Shown in pieces: positions 60,764 through 64,000 of a stretch of DNA of 64,000 bases. Source of the stretch: [Clostridium] asparagiforme DSM 15981 (GTDB taxonomy: Bacteria; Bacillota; Clostridia; Lachnospirales; Lachnospiraceae); the NCBI GenBank assembly GCA_025149125.1, contig CP102272.1, positions 4,898,001-4,962,000 of the forward strand. Direction: 5' to 3'. Position 1 is the stretch's first letter, and every line of letters starts with the position of its first letter. Under the pieces are notes generated by a model. The model was given only the letters and a program-made list of their open reading frames with translations, was not told the origin of the DNA and made no database searches. A program made the position numbers and the translations under genes.

Positions 60764-62158
60764 CTACATTCCGGTCCAGCCCACGGCAGTCAGATAATAC
60801 AGAAACACCGACGTCAGGACGGACAGGATCACCAAAAACGGAAATACAAATTTAACCCAGTTCTTTAACGGAACGCCTGCGATCGCCAGCGCGCCCAAAA
60901 GCGATGCGCTGGTTGGGAACAGCATGTTGGTGTAGGCGTCGCCGTAGACAAAAGCGGAAACCGCCACCTGCCGGTGGATATTCAGCGCATCGGCGATGGG
61001 ATTGAGCACCGGCATCACCACCGCAGCCTGACCGGAACCGGAAATAATAAAGAAATTGAACAGCCAGTTAAACCAGAACATAGCCACGGTGCCGAAGCCC
61101 TTGTTCACGTGCATGAGCGGCGCCGCCACCGCGTTGACCATGGTGTGGAGAATATTTCCCTGGGTCATGGTCAGCGCAATGGCCCCGCCCAGACCGATGA
61201 TAAAGGCCACAAACCCCATGGACTGGCAGCCCTTGGCAAAGGATTCCGCGATCTCAGTGGGCGATTTCCGGTACAGAAGCCCGCACACCGTGGATGCGAC
61301 CAGCAGCACCGCCACCTGTTCCGGATAGGTCCAGCCCTTCAGCACGCCCATAACCGCGTTGAGGATGAAGGAACCGGCGGTGATCACAATCACCAGCAGG
61401 GACATGGGGTTAAACAGCTCCTTTTTGATGTCCCCCTGAGGTCCCCCCACCATCCAGTCCGTATTGTCCATAAAGCTTCTGGCCGGACTCTTCTTGACCC
61501 GGAAACAGTACCACAACGCGTAGGCGACCGCCAGACCGGTGATCACAAACAGCCACACGGTCCTCCAGCCAGCCCCCGAGTAGAGCGGCACCTCTGCGAT
61601 CCCCTGCGCCACCAGCGTTCTGCCCTTTAACGCCCCAGCAAAGCCCACGCTGGTGGCAAAATAAGTCATGGCCATTCCCGCAATGGGATCCAGCCCCATT
61701 TTGGCCGCCACCGCCACTCCGATCACGGTGAAGGCGAAAAACGAATCATTTCCCCCGTAGGCGGAGAGGACGGAGAATAGAATCACCATCAGCGGCACGA
61801 TCACCGCGATCCCCTTCTTCTGCAGCTTGTAGATCGCCCAGTTGAGAAATTCCTCCACCGCTCCGGTGCTGATGATCACCTTCAGGGCACCTCCCATGAA
61901 GATCACGATGCTCATTACTTTAGCTGAGTTGGTCATGCCGGTAAATATGTTGCGCAACGCGTTCCACAGGTTGACCGGCGTCTGCTCCACCGCGTGGTAT
62001 GTACCTGGAATCAGTGCTTTTGTCTCGGGATTCACATCAAACTGCCCAGCCGGAATGATATACGTCAACAGGCTGGCACAGACCAAAATCCCCAGAATGA
62101 ATACCAGCATATTGATGGAAATCCCTCTTTTTCCGCCTTCCTTTACCTTTTGTTTCAT
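60764..62158 (-). CDS. YfcC-family carrier (C4-dicarboxylate/basic amino acid anaerobic carrier superfamily)
   Basis: 464 residues with about 11-12 membrane helices. The start LTYIIPAGQFD after the first helix is typical of YfcC proteins; also GGNDSFFAFTVIGVAVAAKMG and GSGQAAVVMPVLNPIADAL. Relatives move dicarboxylates, arginine/ornithine or peptides-derived acids. Paired with the M20 amidohydrolase. Its promoter region faces the XRE regulator and holds a variant of that gene's palindromic site. Confidence 0.92.
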   Translation of the reverse strand: MKQKVKEGGKRGISINMLVFILGILVCASLLTYIIPAGQFDVNPETKALIPGTYHAVEQTPVNLWNALRNIFTGMTNSAKVMSIVIFMGGALKVIISTGAVEEFLNWAIYKLQKKGIAVIVPLMVILFSVLSAYGGNDSFFAFTVIGVAVAAKMGLDPIAGMAMTYFATSVGFAGALKGRTLVAQGIAEVPLYSGAGWRTVWLFVITGLAVAYALWYCFRVKKSPARSFMDNTDWMVGGPQGDIKKELFNPMSLLVIVITAGSFILNAVMGVLKGWTYPEQVAVLLVASTVCGLLYRKSPTEIAESFAKGCQSMGFVAFIIGLGGAIALTMTQGNILHTMVNAVAAPLMHVNKGFGTVAMFWFNWLFNFFIISGSGQAAVVMPVLNPIADALNIHRQVAVSAFVYGDAYTNMLFPTSASLLGALAIAGVPLKNWVKFVFPFLVILSVLTSVFLYYLTAVGWTGM

Positions 62159-62269
62159 TATTACCCCTCCAATCTCTGTTTGTCTGTTTTGCTATTCTAA
62201 AATTTTCCCCGCTTAAAGTCCAGCTCACCTGCCTTTCCGCTAAATTTTTGTATAAACTACTATTTCTTG

Positions 62270-62283
62270 TTTCGTATTCGCAA
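62270..62283. promoter_or_regulatory. Variant operator TTTCGTATTCGCAA near the YfcC promoter
   Basis: 12 of 14 bases match the two perfect palindromes at 62331 and 62372. About 110 bases upstream of the YfcC start. Confidence 0.5.
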
Positions 62284-62330
62284 CTTTTGTGGTATATTAT
62301 AGTCAAAATATTTCTTTTTCTTCATTATAG

Positions 62331-62344
62331 TTGCGTATACGCAA
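62331..62344. promoter_or_regulatory. Perfect operator palindrome TTGCGTATACGCAA, copy 1
   Basis: 14-bp perfect palindrome in the YfcC/XRE divergent region, 41 bp (about four helical turns) centre to centre from copy 2, so two dimers would sit on the same face. Confidence 0.8.
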
Positions 62345-62371
62345 TTTGTCAATGGATTTTCTACGTTTTTA

Positions 62372-62385
62372 TTGCGTATACGCAA
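62372..62385. promoter_or_regulatory. Perfect operator palindrome TTGCGTATACGCAA, copy 2
   Basis: Identical to copy 1, 59 bases before the XRE start codon; suited to autoregulation. Confidence 0.8.
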
Positions 62386-62443
62386 CTTTTTTGAAGCAAC
62401 TTTCACAGAATCCCCTTCGGATCGGGGCTTGATTGGAGATCAT

Positions 62444-62974
62444 ATGATAGAATTAGGGAAAAAAATAAAAATGGTACGGGAATATAATGATTTAAGCCAG
62501 GAGGAACTGGGCGCTGTGGTCCAAAAGACCAAGAGCACCATCGGCAGATATGAGAAGGGGCTGATGGAAATTCCGGCCAAGGTGATTATCGACCTGTGCA
62601 ACTACTACCAGCTGTCCTTAGATGCATTTGTGGAGAGCGCCTATTACGCAAGCCACCAGCAGAATCTGGAAAAAAATGTCTCCCTCAGAAAGGGGATGCT
62701 GGCGGCCTTAGACCCCCAGCAGCTGGTCAATTACTTCAACCTGCTGCCGGACAGCGCAAAAGCCACCATTTTCGCCTACATGGAGATCGAGGTAGCCACC
62801 CGATCCTCCCAGGATATGATGCTGCCTTCCTCCGAATTTTACAAAAAGCCGCCTATGTTCGGATATATCGCGGTCTACTACTATAATTTTCTCTCCGAGC
62901 ACGCCCGGAACAAAGTTCTCTCCTATATGGAGATCGAAATTCTCGCCAGCGAATCCATCGCGCGTCAGGAATGA
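62444..62974 (+). CDS. XRE-family regulator of the YfcC/amidohydrolase operon
   Basis: 176 residues from the ATG at 62444, which has GGAG five bases upstream; a start at 62372 would begin inside an operator palindrome. The HTH is clear: LGKKIKMVREYNDLSQEELG, then AVVQKTKSTIGRYEKG. The C-terminal part is helical, with two similar FAYMEIEVA / LSYMEIEILA segments that suggest an internal duplication and dimer surface. The palindromes in the divergent promoter region are its probable sites. Overlaps the convergent acyltransferase gene by 10 bases. Confidence 0.88.
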   Translation: MIELGKKIKMVREYNDLSQEELGAVVQKTKSTIGRYEKGLMEIPAKVIIDLCNYYQLSLDAFVESAYYASHQQNLEKNVSLRKGMLAALDPQQLVNYFNLLPDSAKATIFAYMEIEVATRSSQDMMLPSSEFYKKPPMFGYIAVYYYNFLSEHARNKVLSYMEIEILASESIARQE

Positions 62975-64000
62975 CTCCGCTCAAAGAATTCCTCCACCGC
63001 GAACTGTATTTCCGTAGCGTTAAAACCCTCCTCCAGCGGGAACAGGAAATAGGTATTGTCCGGTACCGACAAGGTAACGCACTGGCCTTTTCCCCGGTAG
63101 TCGTACTCCGTGTGGATGGAACTCATGGATGCGGAGGAAACATGCAGCGTCTTTTCCCGCCCGTCCTCATAGTCCACAAAGGTCAGGTCAAATCCCTCCG
63201 GGCCATGCTCCAGCCGTCCCGCGCCGCAGTCGATAAAGTTCACCGCGTTGGGCAGCGCCTCCACCCGCACCCAAAGCTCCAGGAAATACCGCCCGGCCGC
63301 AATCCGTCTGCGCACATTCTCCCGCTGCCACTCGTACCAGTCGGGAATGTAGATTTCCGGCCCGGGGGCGCATCTTCCGCTCACAGCCGGCGACGCCGGA
63401 TCGGTCCGCCTCAGCGTCCCGAACTCATCCATCCGCCATCTGGCGCCGCAGGCTGCGCAAAACAACTCGCTGCCCTTTGACGCCATCCGGTAAACCGCGC
63501 CGCAGGCCCGGCACTGGTACAGCGGCAAATGAAGGCCCTCCGCCCGGAAGGAATCTGTGATCCGCAGTCCGGTTGCGCGCTGCCAGGCGTATTCGTCGTA
63601 AGTCAGAAGCCGTGATAATGTTTGGTAAATATCCTCCACCTGAGCGCGTTCCACTTCCTCCGCCGTATACGCCAGCTCCGCCTCAGCCTCCAGCCTGACT
63701 TCCCGGCGAATCCGCAGATTCCAGATAGGAGACTGTAAATAATTCCCCTTCATGTTCAGAGTCACCACCGGCACCTTACACAGCTTGACCAGCTTTGCCA
63801 CCGCCAAAGGCAGCCTGGAACTGGTCCCCACGTTGGCGTACCGGGCTTCCGGGTACAGTACCAGGATACCGCCGCGCCCAAGAACCCGGCAGATATTTTT
63901 CACCAGCGCCAGGTCGTCCACAAATTTCCGGGTGCCCAGGCAGCCTGACTGCCGGTACAGCCACTCTCCAAAGTTCTCAAATCCTTCCAGCTCCGACACA
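62965..64000 (-). CDS. PlsC-like acyltransferase with zinc ribbon, N-terminus beyond the window
   Basis: 345 codons seen, open to the right edge. The acyl-glycerophosphate acyltransferase motif III is visible (LVLYPEARYANVGTSSRLPL) with the following VVTLNMKGNYLQSP strand; the NHxxxxD motif I must lie in the missing start. After the catalytic half comes a zinc ribbon (CRACGAVY, CAACGARW) and a beta-rich C-terminal domain (YFLELWVRVEALPNAVNF, TEYDYRGKGQCVTLSVP) not usual for PlsC. It presumably acylates a lipid precursor at the membrane; the extra domains hint at a different acceptor. A GTG at 63999 is only the edge, not a real start. Confidence 0.75.
   Translation of the reverse strand, partial: VSELEGFENFGEWLYRQSGCLGTRKFVDDLALVKNICRVLGRGGILVLYPEARYANVGTSSRLPLAVAKLVKLCKVPVVTLNMKGNYLQSPIWNLRIRREVRLEAEAELAYTAEEVERAQVEDIYQTLSRLLTYDEYAWQRATGLRITDSFRAEGLHLPLYQCRACGAVYRMASKGSELFCAACGARWRMDEFGTLRRTDPASPAVSGRCAPGPEIYIPDWYEWQRENVRRRIAAGRYFLELWVRVEALPNAVNFIDCGAGRLEHGPEGFDLTFVDYEDGREKTLHVSSASMSSIHTEYDYRGKGQCVTLSVPDNTYFLFPLEEGFNATEIQFAVEEFFERSHS

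Noticed and set aside
1..64000. tRNA, rRNA, CRISPR arrays, transposases or prophage genes
   Set aside because: Scanned both strands by eye for typical tRNA TpsiC arms, regularly spaced repeats and transposase motifs; none was convincing.

Overview
The window is GC-rich (by eye roughly 55-58%) low-repeat bacterial DNA with AGGAGG-type ribosome sites, sigma-A promoters, pyruvate phosphate dikinase, TAXI-TRAP and YfcC transporters, GH65 phosphorylase and BspA-type leucine-rich repeats. This points to an anaerobic Firmicute, most likely a gut Lachnospiraceae (Clostridium cluster XIVa) species; this assignment is inference. No tRNA, rRNA, CRISPR array, transposase or phage structural gene was seen.

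Left part (1-7.3 kb, minus strand): a large polytopic membrane protein running off the left edge, a solute-binding lipoprotein translationally coupled to a membrane diguanylate cyclase, and a YkgJ-type cysteine-cluster protein.

Centre (7.4-33.0 kb, minus strand): one 25.6-kb apparent operon read from a sigma-A promoter near 33.23 kb. In transcription order it encodes a degenerate-protease/FHA membrane protein, a soluble zinc-ribbon/FHA protein with a threonine-bearing repeat, a soluble Ser/Thr kinase with a C-terminal FHA, a VWA/FHA membrane protein, a membrane PP2C phosphatase, a trypsin-like protease/FHA membrane protein, a PrsW-like intramembrane protease/FHA protein, a soluble PP2C phosphatase, and seven paralogous zinc-ribbon/kinase/transmembrane receptors. 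The receptor ectodomains are a beta-propeller-like domain (one), BspA-type leucine-rich repeats (five) or an FMN-binding domain (one). A scrambled kinase pseudogene lies inside the array. The parts suggest a receptor-kinase array that writes phosphothreonine, FHA readers fused to proteases and a VWA domain, and two phosphatases that erase it. This is the strongest candidate for an undescribed system.

33.4-41.5 kb (minus): a disaccharide module with ABC importer, GH65 phosphorylase, beta-phosphoglucomutase, PHP phosphatase and LacI regulator with visible operators. 41.6-45.5 kb: a decayed dinJ-yafQ toxin-antitoxin relic, a TetR regulator, a run of small plus-strand genes including an Imm17-like immunity protein, and a frameshifted XRE relic. 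45.5-51.0 kb: a hydrolase fused to a membrane domain, a LarA-family racemase, and a PrpR-type regulator with a degenerate AAA+ domain. 51.0-56.0 kb: a PHP protein and a TAXI-TRAP transporter facing a LysR gene across a shared palindromic promoter. 56.0-56.3 kb: a possible type I toxin between two opposed terminators. 56.4-64 kb: ppdK, an M20 amidohydrolase/YfcC carrier pair facing an XRE regulator with three copies of a 14-bp palindrome, and a PlsC-like acyltransferase cut by the right edge.
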